A stretch of DNA of 14,636 bases, taken from NCBI GenBank assembly GCA_004557825.1, contig SFFL01000036.1, forward strand, positions 1 through 14,636, written 5' to 3'. Made by a program: the position numbers and the translations under genes. The stretch's first letter is position 1. Each line of letters starts with the position of its first letter. Source of the DNA: Bacteroidales bacterium. Its GTDB lineage: Bacteria > Bacteroidota > Bacteroidia > Bacteroidales > Muribaculaceae. This document shows positions 5,290 through 13,017 of this stretch, piece by piece. Below the pieces are notes generated by a model that saw only the letters and a program-made list of their open reading frames with translations, was not told the origin of the DNA and searched no databases.

Positions 5290-8200
5290 TCATTTGAGCT
5301 GGATGGGCGCGGGGAGCAGGAGGAGCCGCGGGGTGTGCAGCAGGCCGGAAGGCTGCAGGGGAGATGAAGCGTTGAGCGCGCGTGCCGACAGGGATGTGCG
5401 GCGCTCCGCCTCGGGGAGCGAGGCGTCGTGAATCAACCGGTTGCACCAGTTGTTGACGATGCGGATTTCGATTTCATTATCACCCTTACGGATAAAGTCG
5501 GTAATGTCAGCCATATAGGGTGCCGTCCAGATTCCGCCGACCACCTTGCCGTTGACCACGACCTCGGCAATTTCTCCCGGCTGACCCAAGTCGAGGTAAA
5601 CCCGCTTCCCTTTGGGCGCTTTGGGCAGACGAATCTTTGTGCTATAGGTCATTGTGCCGGAGAAATATTTCACAAACCGGTCATCACTCTCGGTAAGTGA
5701 ACCGGCTTTAACATTCTCCAGCGTGCGCGTCTCGCCAAAAGGAGATTTCAGTTGCAGCGTCCACTTGTCGGCCACCGGTTGCCACGGCTCCGGAGCGGGG
5801 AAATTCACGCCCTGCTTGCTCTTGCCGGCCTCGCGCTCAAACACCACGAACAAACTTTGCTGCGGCGCAAGGCTCATCGGCAGCGACACGGCGGCGGCAG
5901 AGTCGGTGCTGAACTGCGGCAGCACTCGGCGCGTACCGGTCACGGCGTCCCACAGCTCGGGCTGACGGCCACGGGCGTCGCGGAAGCGCAGATTCACATC
6001 CTTGGCATCGGTAGTCTGGTTGGCCACGAAATAGATATCGCGCTGAGGCGAAGTGTAATGGGCATACCGGATATCGGCTTTTCCGTCGTCGAGGAAACCG
6101 AAAGCCACCGGAGCGTGGCTCAATGCCACCGACCCGTCGGCCGGCTCCCAGCTGAAATCATCACCGAATCCGGCTGCCTCCATAGCTTCCGGAATCGTGT
6201 AGCCGGTGAGCAGCAGCCCCTTCCCTATCCGGCGCATCATCTTGCCCGGATTGTCGCCCCAGAGCGAATCGGCAAGCGCCTTCACTCGCGCATCGCTGTC
6301 GGGATAACCTTGCAGCGACGGGCTATGCGACGGCTTCGGGCCGAGCACTACTCCACCGTCGCGGATGATTCCGGCGATAGCCTCCAACACCTCGGGCCGC
6401 ATATTGGGCGACGGCGGGAGCACCAACAGGCGATAAGCTGTGCCGTGCGGCAGCCGCATTGTGTGGTCGTCACTGGCCTTCAGCGCGTTTTTGATTACCT
6501 CAGCATTAATGAAATCATATTGCACACCCGTGGGAGGCGCCGGTTCGGTGGTGCCGACCATACAGGGCACATCCTCGCCGATATAGTAAGCGATGTCGGC
6601 CACGTAATTGCCCTGCTGCAGCAGAAGATTGGCACGCTTGAGATAGTCGGTGAAATAGTGGAGCATCGGCCACCAGGTATTCTTCCGGTTGAACTCGTTG
6701 CCGAACCAGGCATTCACACCGGGAAGGGTGGAATCGTCGGGCTGCGAGATAAAGAGGTGCAACAAGGTCTTATTGATACCCTCGGCAAAAAAGCGGTCGC
6801 CGCGGAGTTTGAAATCGCGGGGAGAAAGAGTGAATTCCTGCGTACTTACGGTGAACGACTCGGCGCTTGTGGTGCCCTTACCGTAGGTGTGGGCCACAGA
6901 TGACGCGCTCCTGTTTTCATAATCGCCCAGCGACCCGGTGCTCCAGTACTCTCCGGCCACCTCATCGCTCTGACCGCCATACATCAGGAATTCGCCGGGG
7001 AAACCCCAGTGCCCATAAGGCTCAAGCCAGAGGGTGCGGTTCTGCCCGTGGGCTTTCTCGCGCAGATTCTTGATATAATCGTGAGCCAGACGGTCGGCCA
7101 CACAGCGGCGCAAATCCCAGAGGAAACGGTCGGTAGCCTCGGGGGCATTTACCACAGTGCCCTTATATGAAAGCAGATACGGCAGGGGGTCATAGCCATA
7201 ATGCTGCTTGAAATATTCCACGAAATCATCGCCGATATTCTGTGTGCCGCGTTCGTAGCTGTCGGCCACAATCACCTTCCAGGGCGCACGGTCGGCCTCC
7301 GGCAGATGCTTCTCAAGGTCGTTGACAAACGCATCGTAGTGATGGTCGAGTGCCTCCTTGTTCCAGCGGTCAATTTCCAGCCCCATTCCGTCGCCGGCAA
7401 GCGTGGGGCCGTTTACGATATTGGTCGACGCCATATAGCACCGCGATATAGTCCAGCGCCCCTGTGGCAGCCCTGCCAAAGAGAGCGTGTCGCCACGGAG
7501 CGATGCCGTAAGATTGCGCACCTCACCGGCCTGCAGATATTCAGTGCCGGGCTGCGAAGTCTGGAGCGGCCATTTATATTCCTTCCAGTAAGGCTGCGGC
7601 TCGGGGAAAAGCTTCACCAGCGATTTGTCGGCCCAGGCCGTCACCACCGGATTTTCCGACAGGATCACATATCCCCCCTGAGCCTCCGGATTCTTGTGGA
7701 GCGTCACCCGGAAACGGCTTGCCGTAACCGGCGCAATATCCTGAGCCACCGGCGCCAACGGGTCATAGCCCACCTCCAGCATCATATTGCGGCGGTTCAC
7801 ATCGAAGCGGGCGGCAGGCTGCCAGCGGCCGTCGACCCACGCCTCTATCTCAGCCACACCGATTATCTGCGCCGGTATCTTCACCGTGGCCGAGCGGAGG
7901 GTAAACCCTTCCGGAGCCTCGATTTCCAGCACATTGCTTACCAGGCTGAATTCGCTGCGGATTTCACGTCCTTTGGGCGCCGGATAGGCCAGCACGGCAA
8001 AGTCGGAAAGATGCCCCGCACCTTTCGGCAATATCATCTCCTTCGGGGTGCCGGAGGCTATATCCACCACCGTGTCGGCAAACGCCAGATAGCGCTGCGA
8101 CTCCTCGGGAGTGACCCACGGGCCGCCGCTCTGGCTCCAGCCGGGCGAATTGAACACGCCCACCTCGATGCCCTCCTCTCGGGCGGTGCGCATAGCGGTG

Positions 8201-8550
8201 CGGAAACTGTCGTACCACACCGAATCGTGCAGCATTACCGGGCCATGGGTCAGCCCATCCACACCGTGATAGCCGATAAAGGCGCGGTTGATGCCCGCCT
8301 CCTTCATCGAGCGGAAGTCGGCGGCGACACCCTCCGGCGAAAGATGCCCGTTGAGAATATAATAGTAGCAGGCAGTCGACTGTGTGGCCGGAGAGGCAAA
8401 GCGCTCTTCGAGCTGTTCACGCGGCAGGTCGCTTGCGGCGGTTACAGGCCAGGGCAGAGAATTGCCAGCACCGGTTGCTGTTTTGTTGGCGATGGCTGCG
8501 GTGCCGCACAATAGAAGAGCTGCGGCGGCTATGAGGGATCGGTTTTGCAT
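5290..8550 (-). CDS. GH106-family glycoside hydrolase (alpha-L-rhamnosidase-like), secreted
   Basis: A 1086-residue secreted enzyme related to GH106, a family of inverting, calcium-dependent alpha-L-rhamnosidases. A type I signal peptide (about 1-21, ending TAAIA) suggests a periplasmic location; the Cys at 15 lacks a proper lipobox. The barrel region begins at FASPATQSTACYYYILNGHL (51-70). Further marks are VIVADSYERGTQNIG (426-440, Glu433 a candidate catalytic residue), WLEPYGHWGFPGE (508-520), TTSAESFT (560-567, Glu564 a second candidate) and YYIGEDVP (655-662). A C-terminal jelly-roll, GH2-like sugar-binding domain spans about 950-1070 (VYLDLGQPGEIAEVVVNGK, NEIEIRIVNNWCNRL). The gene starts 10 bp after the HTCS stop codon on the same strand, so it is probably the second gene of that operon. 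Family assignment is by remembered motifs; the rhamnosidase activity is inferred, and the N-terminal aromatic motif is atypical. Confidence 0.8.
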   Translation of the reverse strand: MQNRSLIAAAALLLCGTAAIANKTATGAGNSLPWPVTAASDLPREQLEERFASPATQSTACYYYILNGHLSPEGVAADFRSMKEAGINRAFIGYHGVDGLTHGPVMLHDSVWYDSFRTAMRTAREEGIEVGVFNSPGWSQSGGPWVTPEESQRYLAFADTVVDIASGTPKEMILPKGAGHLSDFAVLAYPAPKGREIRSEFSLVSNVLEIEAPEGFTLRSATVKIPAQIIGVAEIEAWVDGRWQPAARFDVNRRNMMLEVGYDPLAPVAQDIAPVTASRFRVTLHKNPEAQGGYVILSENPVVTAWADKSLVKLFPEPQPYWKEYKWPLQTSQPGTEYLQAGEVRNLTASLRGDTLSLAGLPQGRWTISRCYMASTNIVNGPTLAGDGMGLEIDRWNKEALDHHYDAFVNDLEKHLPEADRAPWKVIVADSYERGTQNIGDDFVEYFKQHYGYDPLPYLLSYKGTVVNAPEATDRFLWDLRRCVADRLAHDYIKNLREKAHGQNRTLWLEPYGHWGFPGEFLMYGGQSDEVAGEYWSTGSLGDYENRSASSVAHTYGKGTTSAESFTVSTQEFTLSPRDFKLRGDRFFAEGINKTLLHLFISQPDDSTLPGVNAWFGNEFNRKNTWWPMLHYFTDYLKRANLLLQQGNYVADIAYYIGEDVPCMVGTTEPAPPTGVQYDFINAEVIKNALKASDDHTMRLPHGTAYRLLVLPPSPNMRPEVLEAIAGIIRDGGVVLGPKPSHSPSLQGYPDSDARVKALADSLWGDNPGKMMRRIGKGLLLTGYTIPEAMEAAGFGDDFSWEPADGSVALSHAPVAFGFLDDGKADIRYAHYTSPQRDIYFVANQTTDAKDVNLRFRDARGRQPELWDAVTGTRRVLPQFSTDSAAAVSLPMSLAPQQSLFVVFEREAGKSKQGVNFPAPEPWQPVADKWTLQLKSPFGETRTLENVKAGSLTESDDRFVKYFSGTMTYSTKIRLPKAPKGKRVYLDLGQPGEIAEVVVNGKVVGGIWTAPYMADITDFIRKGDNEIEIRIVNNWCNRLIHDASLPEAERRTSLSARALNASSPLQPSGLLHTPRLLLLPAPIQLK

Positions 8551-8560
8551 CGTGTAGCGT

Positions 8561-11500
8561 TTATTCTATAGAGTGAAGATACTCTGTAGGTGTCATACCG
8601 AAATGTTTTCGGAAGAGGGTGGAAAAATGGCTGTGCGTACTGAAGCCGGTGAGGTCGGCGATTTCGCCCAGCGAATACCGGCGCGAGCGAAGCAGCTCGG
8701 CCGAGCGGTTAAGGCGGAAAATACGGAGCATATCGTAGGGTGTAAGGTTGGTGAGGTCCTTCACCTTGCGGTAGAAACTCGTTCGCGACATACACAGTTC
8801 GCGGCACAGCAGATTGATATTCAGGTCGGGATCGGAGAGATTTTGGTCGATATAGTCGTAGAGTCGGCGCAGGAAACGGCGGTCAAACTCGCTGATATTG
8901 GCAGTAGCCACAGAGGAGTCGCCCGACCCGGCCGACCCGGCCAGTTGGCGGCGCTGCCGCTCTTTATTTGCCAAAACCGAGCGCACGGCTTCCACCAGTA
9001 CTTCGGGGCTGAACGGTTTGCTCAGATACATATCAGCGCCGGTGCGGAAGCCCTTCACCTTGTCGGAATCGCTGTTCTTAGCCGTGAGCACTATCACCGG
9101 AATACTGCTCGTCTCCGGGTCGTTTTTGATTCTTTCAAGCATACTTATACCATCCATTATAGGCATCATAATGTCGGAAACGATGATGGCCGGACGCTCG
9201 TCGTGAGCCTTTTCGGCACCCTCAAGGCCGTTGGCAGCCCTGATTACATCGAATTCCTGTGCGAATATCGACGAAATGAACTCAGCCAGTTCGGGCTGAT
9301 CCTCCACGATAAGTAGTTTATGCTTGGCGGGAGCAGCTTTCTCCTCAACCTCGGCAAGCGCTGCCTCGGCCAGTTCCGCCTCGGTTAATTCCTCCTCGGT
9401 TAATTCCTCCTCGGTTAAAGCGTCGTCGGTTAAAGCATCGTCGGTCAGGTCATCCGCATTAAGTTCTTCGTCGGTCAGAGGTTCATCTTCAAGAACTTCA
9501 TCTTCAAGAGTTTCATCTACGAGCGCATCTTCGGCGGCGAGGCTATCGTCGGCATCATCAATATGCGAGGGTACGGCGCTATCCTGCTGCACAGTATCCT
9601 TTTCCGGAGCAAGTTCGCTTTCGGCGTACGCTTCCTTCTCCACCGGTATGTCGATGGTGAATGTCATACCTTTCAGGCCGTTGGGGCGCCCGGCTATCTT
9701 ACCGTGATGCAGGTCGACAAGCTTCTGCACGAAATTCAGGCCAATGCCGAAACCGGGGGTCTTGCGCTGTGCGAAAGGCGCCATAAGCCTGCGGAAACGC
9801 GTAAACAGCCATTTCGACTGCGACCGGTCTATGCCTATGCCATCGTCGATCACAGCCAGCTCCATATACAGTCCGCCCTCCGGCATAGCGATATATTCGG
9901 GATGGCGGGTGAGTTCGGCGCGCACAGAAATGTGCCCGTTGTCGGGTGTGTATTTTATGGCATTGAACAGCAGATTGTTGATCATCTTCTCCACAGAATC
10001 GGCATCATACCAGAGATTCTTCTCCCGGATATGGCAGACCAGCTCGATGGTGACGCCCCGCTCTGCGGCGTAGATATTGAACAGCCCGACAATGCTCTCA
10101 AGCTGCGAAGTAATATCATTGGTCGATACGGCAAGGGGCGGTGTCTCCCCTTCCATTTCGCGGAAATTCAGAATCTGAGTGGTGAGATGGAACATCCGCT
10201 GCACGTTGTTGTTCACAAACTCCAGGTTCTTCCTGATATCCTCGGCCGACATTCGGGTGAAGTTGCCCAGCAGATAGCGCACAGGAGCCAGGATAAGCGT
10301 GAGCGGCGTGCGCAGCTCATGCGAGATATTGTTGAAGAAGTTGATTTTGCTGGTGGCGATATTGCGTTCGGCAATCATCTTTTTCTCCGACATATCCATC
10401 CGCTCCTTCTCCAGTTTCAGGCGTATGTGTAATCTTATGGCCAACAGCACCAGCGAAGCCAGGATAATGACGTAGAATATTATAGCCACCGGATGCCGCC
10501 AGGGAGCACACTTCACCTCCAGGTCGAGAAGACGTACCGGCTTCGACCAGTTGCCCGATGTACGGGTGCGCACCAGGAATTCAAAATCGCCCGACGGCAG
10601 ATTGGAGTAAACAGCCCTCGGATATTCGCCGGCCTCAATCCAGTCGCGGTCGTAGCCTTTGAGCATATATGAATACTGCACCCTCGCACCATAGTTTAGC
10701 CCGATAAAGCTGATTACCACACCATTGTTGGAGTGAGCCAGGGTAAGTTTGCGCACAAATGCCGGGTCGGTCACTGAATCGGCGTCGGCGATATCGCGGT
10801 AAAGAGGCGTAATGCCGGTGAGATAAACCGGGATATCGCGAGGAGCCACAGAATCACGGGCCGGACTCACCTGACGCAAGCCGGAGTTGCCGCCGAAATA
10901 CATTGTGCCGTCGGCTGTACGCGCCACAGCTTTCTCGTGGTACTGCTCATTGCCCTCGGAAAGGCCGTCGACGTAAGAATATCGGTCGCCTGTAGCGGGA
11001 TTGACGCTGTAAAGGCCGTTGGAGCTGGACACCCAAATTTTACCGTCAGAATCCTCGACAAGAGCCACGATGTCCTGCGAAGGGAAATCGGAATATTGCC
11101 TGAGCTCCTTAGTCTTGGGGTCGTAGCTCAGGAGATAGTTGTCGTAAGTGCCGACCCATATCCTGCCGTCGCGCCCCTGCAGCAGATCGATGGCCGACGT
11201 CCACTGGTCCTGATAGCGCGAATCCAGCGGTGTGATAGTATATTTGGTCGGGTCGATAAGATAAAGCCCGTCGGTGTACGCCGAAGCCAGCATCTTGCCC
11301 GAGTTGAGCCGGATGATTTTGGTGATATTGCGGTTGTGCATACCGTTGCCGGCAATATGATGGCGGAGCGACAGGTCGGGATTATACACATAGATGCCGT
11401 CGCCCGGGGTGCCGGTCCAGATATTGCCGTGGCTGTCCTCGGCTGTGGTGCCTATCGACGAACCTATGCGGGAGAAATTCACAGCATCGCCGTGAGCATC

Positions 11501-12721
11501 ACCATGCGACACATAAAGGCCGGAGTTTGTGCCTACCCAGATACGGCCGTGACTGTCGGCCGACAGATGGTCAACCAGCACATCTGTCGCCGGGAGTTTG
11601 ATGCTTTTCAAAGCTCCGGTGACGGGGTCGTAGCGATACAGGCCGTCGTAGCGTGTACCGATCCACACCATTCCCTGCGGATCGGCGCAGAGGGTGGTGA
11701 CGAACTTATTGCGGAACGCGCCGAAAAGCTCACGGTCGTGATTGAAGATGGAGTATTTGTTGTAGGCCAGCAGTAGCCCCTGGTCGAGGGTGCCGAGCCA
11801 CACATTGGAGTCGCGGTCGATGAAGCCCACCATCACATCCGAGGAGGGGAGCGCCGAGAAATTGAACTGCGGAGAGGAGGTCGACACCTTGCCGGTGTGT
11901 ATATCGTAGATAAGTTCGCCGTTGCGACGGGTCGACACCAGCAGCACGTCATCATCGGTGCTGAGGATGGAGTGGATTTCGCAATGATCGAGCACGGTGC
12001 CCGGTGCCACGTGCGACACATTGCCGCTGATAGGGTCGAAGCCGCGCAAACCGACAGAGGTGCCAAGAAACATTTTGCCGTTGCTGAACACCATATATGT
12101 CACCACCATATCGGTCGGCAGGGCATATTTGCGCGGATGGCTCATATTGCTGTCGAGGCTCACGAGAGTGTTGCCCGCCATAAGCCAGATTTTATCGCGG
12201 TCAGCCACTGCACCGGCCACAATCTGCCCACCCGGATGTGTGTAAAGATGCTTCAGCTTCTGCCCTACGGGATCCACCTCATAGAGGCCGCCGCTGCCAT
12301 ATACCAGCAGCCGGTTGTCGATTTCAAGGAAGCCGTTGATAAAATCGGTGACCGGCCCCTTTTCACTTCCGTAGCGCACGAAGCCGTTGCTGTAAATATT
12401 TCGCGAAGCTACACCGCGGCTGGTAGCAACCCAAATATCGGGATGCCGGTAAATCACCTCCACGATGTTATTGGAAGGAAGCGATGCCGGATTATTCTTT
12501 TCAGGGAGGAAAACATCGAACGAAACACCCAGGTTGCGGCACAGTCCGTTGGGGGTGGCAATCCAGATATAACCGAGCGAATCCTGCGTGATGTCGTTGA
12601 CTCGGAGATTAGGCAGATTGCGGCGCGGCAAGTCGGCGACGGTCGCCCCGGAAGGCAACGCCACGCCCAACATTACAGCGGCAATCAGAACTCGAAAAAT
12701 GCTTGCGAAATAATCCTGCAT
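8561..12721 (-). CDS. Hybrid two-component system (HTCS) sensor kinase / AraC-type response regulator
   Basis: A 1386-residue inner-membrane protein that senses a glycan fragment in the periplasm and activates carbohydrate genes. Order of parts: signal segment (about 1-27); periplasmic Reg_prop propeller repeats (e.g. DSLGYIWIATPNGL, DPQGMVWIGTRYDGL, SHGRIWVGTNSGL, GRDGRIWVGT) to about 620; Y_Y_Y domain about 660-738; one membrane helix about 744-763; HisKA with NNISHELRTPL and His801; HATPase_c with N-box NNLLFNAIKY (915-924), DDGIGI (959-964) and PGFGIGL (989-995); an acidic pentad-repeat linker (1066-1125); a receiver domain with Asp1141, phospho-acceptor Asp1183, Thr1213 and Lys1235; and an AraC-type HTH at about 1285-1386. 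All catalytic residues are present. It precedes the GH106 gene by 10 bp and is divergent from the GH3 gene, its likely targets. The repeat linker is unusual for HTCS proteins. Confidence 0.95.
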   Translation of the reverse strand: MQDYFASIFRVLIAAVMLGVALPSGATVADLPRRNLPNLRVNDITQDSLGYIWIATPNGLCRNLGVSFDVFLPEKNNPASLPSNNIVEVIYRHPDIWVATSRGVASRNIYSNGFVRYGSEKGPVTDFINGFLEIDNRLLVYGSGGLYEVDPVGQKLKHLYTHPGGQIVAGAVADRDKIWLMAGNTLVSLDSNMSHPRKYALPTDMVVTYMVFSNGKMFLGTSVGLRGFDPISGNVSHVAPGTVLDHCEIHSILSTDDDVLLVSTRRNGELIYDIHTGKVSTSSPQFNFSALPSSDVMVGFIDRDSNVWLGTLDQGLLLAYNKYSIFNHDRELFGAFRNKFVTTLCADPQGMVWIGTRYDGLYRYDPVTGALKSIKLPATDVLVDHLSADSHGRIWVGTNSGLYVSHGDAHGDAVNFSRIGSSIGTTAEDSHGNIWTGTPGDGIYVYNPDLSLRHHIAGNGMHNRNITKIIRLNSGKMLASAYTDGLYLIDPTKYTITPLDSRYQDQWTSAIDLLQGRDGRIWVGTYDNYLLSYDPKTKELRQYSDFPSQDIVALVEDSDGKIWVSSSNGLYSVNPATGDRYSYVDGLSEGNEQYHEKAVARTADGTMYFGGNSGLRQVSPARDSVAPRDIPVYLTGITPLYRDIADADSVTDPAFVRKLTLAHSNNGVVISFIGLNYGARVQYSYMLKGYDRDWIEAGEYPRAVYSNLPSGDFEFLVRTRTSGNWSKPVRLLDLEVKCAPWRHPVAIIFYVIILASLVLLAIRLHIRLKLEKERMDMSEKKMIAERNIATSKINFFNNISHELRTPLTLILAPVRYLLGNFTRMSAEDIRKNLEFVNNNVQRMFHLTTQILNFREMEGETPPLAVSTNDITSQLESIVGLFNIYAAERGVTIELVCHIREKNLWYDADSVEKMINNLLFNAIKYTPDNGHISVRAELTRHPEYIAMPEGGLYMELAVIDDGIGIDRSQSKWLFTRFRRLMAPFAQRKTPGFGIGLNFVQKLVDLHHGKIAGRPNGLKGMTFTIDIPVEKEAYAESELAPEKDTVQQDSAVPSHIDDADDSLAAEDALVDETLEDEVLEDEPLTDEELNADDLTDDALTDDALTEEELTEEELTEAELAEAALAEVEEKAAPAKHKLLIVEDQPELAEFISSIFAQEFDVIRAANGLEGAEKAHDERPAIIVSDIMMPIMDGISMLERIKNDPETSSIPVIVLTAKNSDSDKVKGFRTGADMYLSKPFSPEVLVEAVRSVLANKERQRRQLAGSAGSGDSSVATANISEFDRRFLRRLYDYIDQNLSDPDLNINLLCRELCMSRTSFYRKVKDLTNLTPYDMLRIFRLNRSAELLRSRRYSLGEIADLTGFSTHSHFSTLFRKHFGMTPTEYLHSIE
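9347..9526 (-). repeat. 15-bp-period tandem repeat coding for twelve acidic pentads in the HTCS linker
   Basis: Residues 1066-1125 of the HTCS divide into twelve uninterrupted pentads of the form xL(T/E/A)(D/E/A)(D/E): ALVDE, TLEDE, VLEDE, PLTDE, ELNAD, DLTDD, ALTDD, ALTEE, ELTEE, ELTEA, ELAEA, ALAEV. At DNA level neighbouring units are nearly identical (for example TCGGTTAATTCCTCC repeated on the plus strand near 9381-9415), so the array probably grew by slippage or unequal exchange. It joins the HATPase domain to the receiver domain. Confidence 0.88.
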
Positions 12722-12771
12722 AATACGACCGGTTAAAACTTATGGTTAACGACAAGGCACTTTTGCAACAT

Positions 12772-12779
12772 CAAAATTA
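12772..12779 (-). promoter_or_regulatory. -7 element of the HTCS-GH106 promoter
   Basis: Minus-strand TAATTTTG fits TAnnTTTG and lies 50 bp before the HTCS ATG, giving a leader of about 45 nt. The -33 region is T-rich but has no exact TTTG at the right distance, which would fit a promoter needing an activator. Confidence 0.48.
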
Positions 12780-12970
12780 GCAATTCCGAACAAGAAAAAA
12801 CAGCTTTTAAAGGCTCTGAACAGCGGATTTGTCAGAATAGAAAAGCGATTGAAACAAACCGGATAATTTTGCGGGCCCCACGCCGTTCGTTTTTATAAAA
12901 ATGTTGCAGCGAGTGGCTGTTTCCTCCTCCGAAAAATACGCTCGCGACAATCTTCCCTCCAAAAAAATGT

Positions 12971-12978
12971 TATATTTG
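12971..12978 (+). promoter_or_regulatory. -7 element of the GH3 gene promoter
   Basis: TATATTTG fits TAnnTTTG and lies 39 bp before the GH3 ATG at 13018, predicting a leader of about 33 nt. The -33 position has no TTTG, as in activator-dependent promoters. Confidence 0.5.
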
Positions 12979-13017
12979 CGGCGGAATCCATTGTCACATC
13001 AAAATAACATTTCCGCT

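Larger units (their letters stand above)
12722..13017. other. Divergent intergenic region between the HTCS and GH3 genes
   Basis: This AT-rich 296-bp gap holds the minus-strand HTCS -7 element (12772-12779), the plus-strand GH3 -7 element (12971-12978), a second plus-strand TAATTTTG (12864-12871) without a spaced -33, and a 12-bp palindrome TTTTTATAAAAA (12890-12901). I see no open frame, RNA gene or clear terminator. The operator of the HTCS would be expected here, but I could not find a convincing pair of direct repeats. Confidence 0.6.

Noticed and set aside
7201..8514. A 437-codon open frame on the plus strand opposite the GH106 gene, and a 383-codon one at 5752-6903
   Set aside because: Both lie entirely antisense to a well-supported GH106 gene, have Arg/His/Gly-rich low-quality compositions and match no family I recognise; they follow from GC-rich codon use on the other strand.
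9347..9526. Pentapeptide-repeat protein fold (A(D/N)LXX quadrilateral helix) in the HTCS linker
   Set aside because: That fold needs a small residue two places before the central Leu/Phe. Here that place is mostly Asp or Glu, so a solvent-exposed acidic spacer is more likely.
8573..12736. Several 247-289-codon plus-strand frames opposite the HTCS gene
   Set aside because: They mirror the intact HTCS reading frame, show no domain motifs and have no promoter or start signals of their own.
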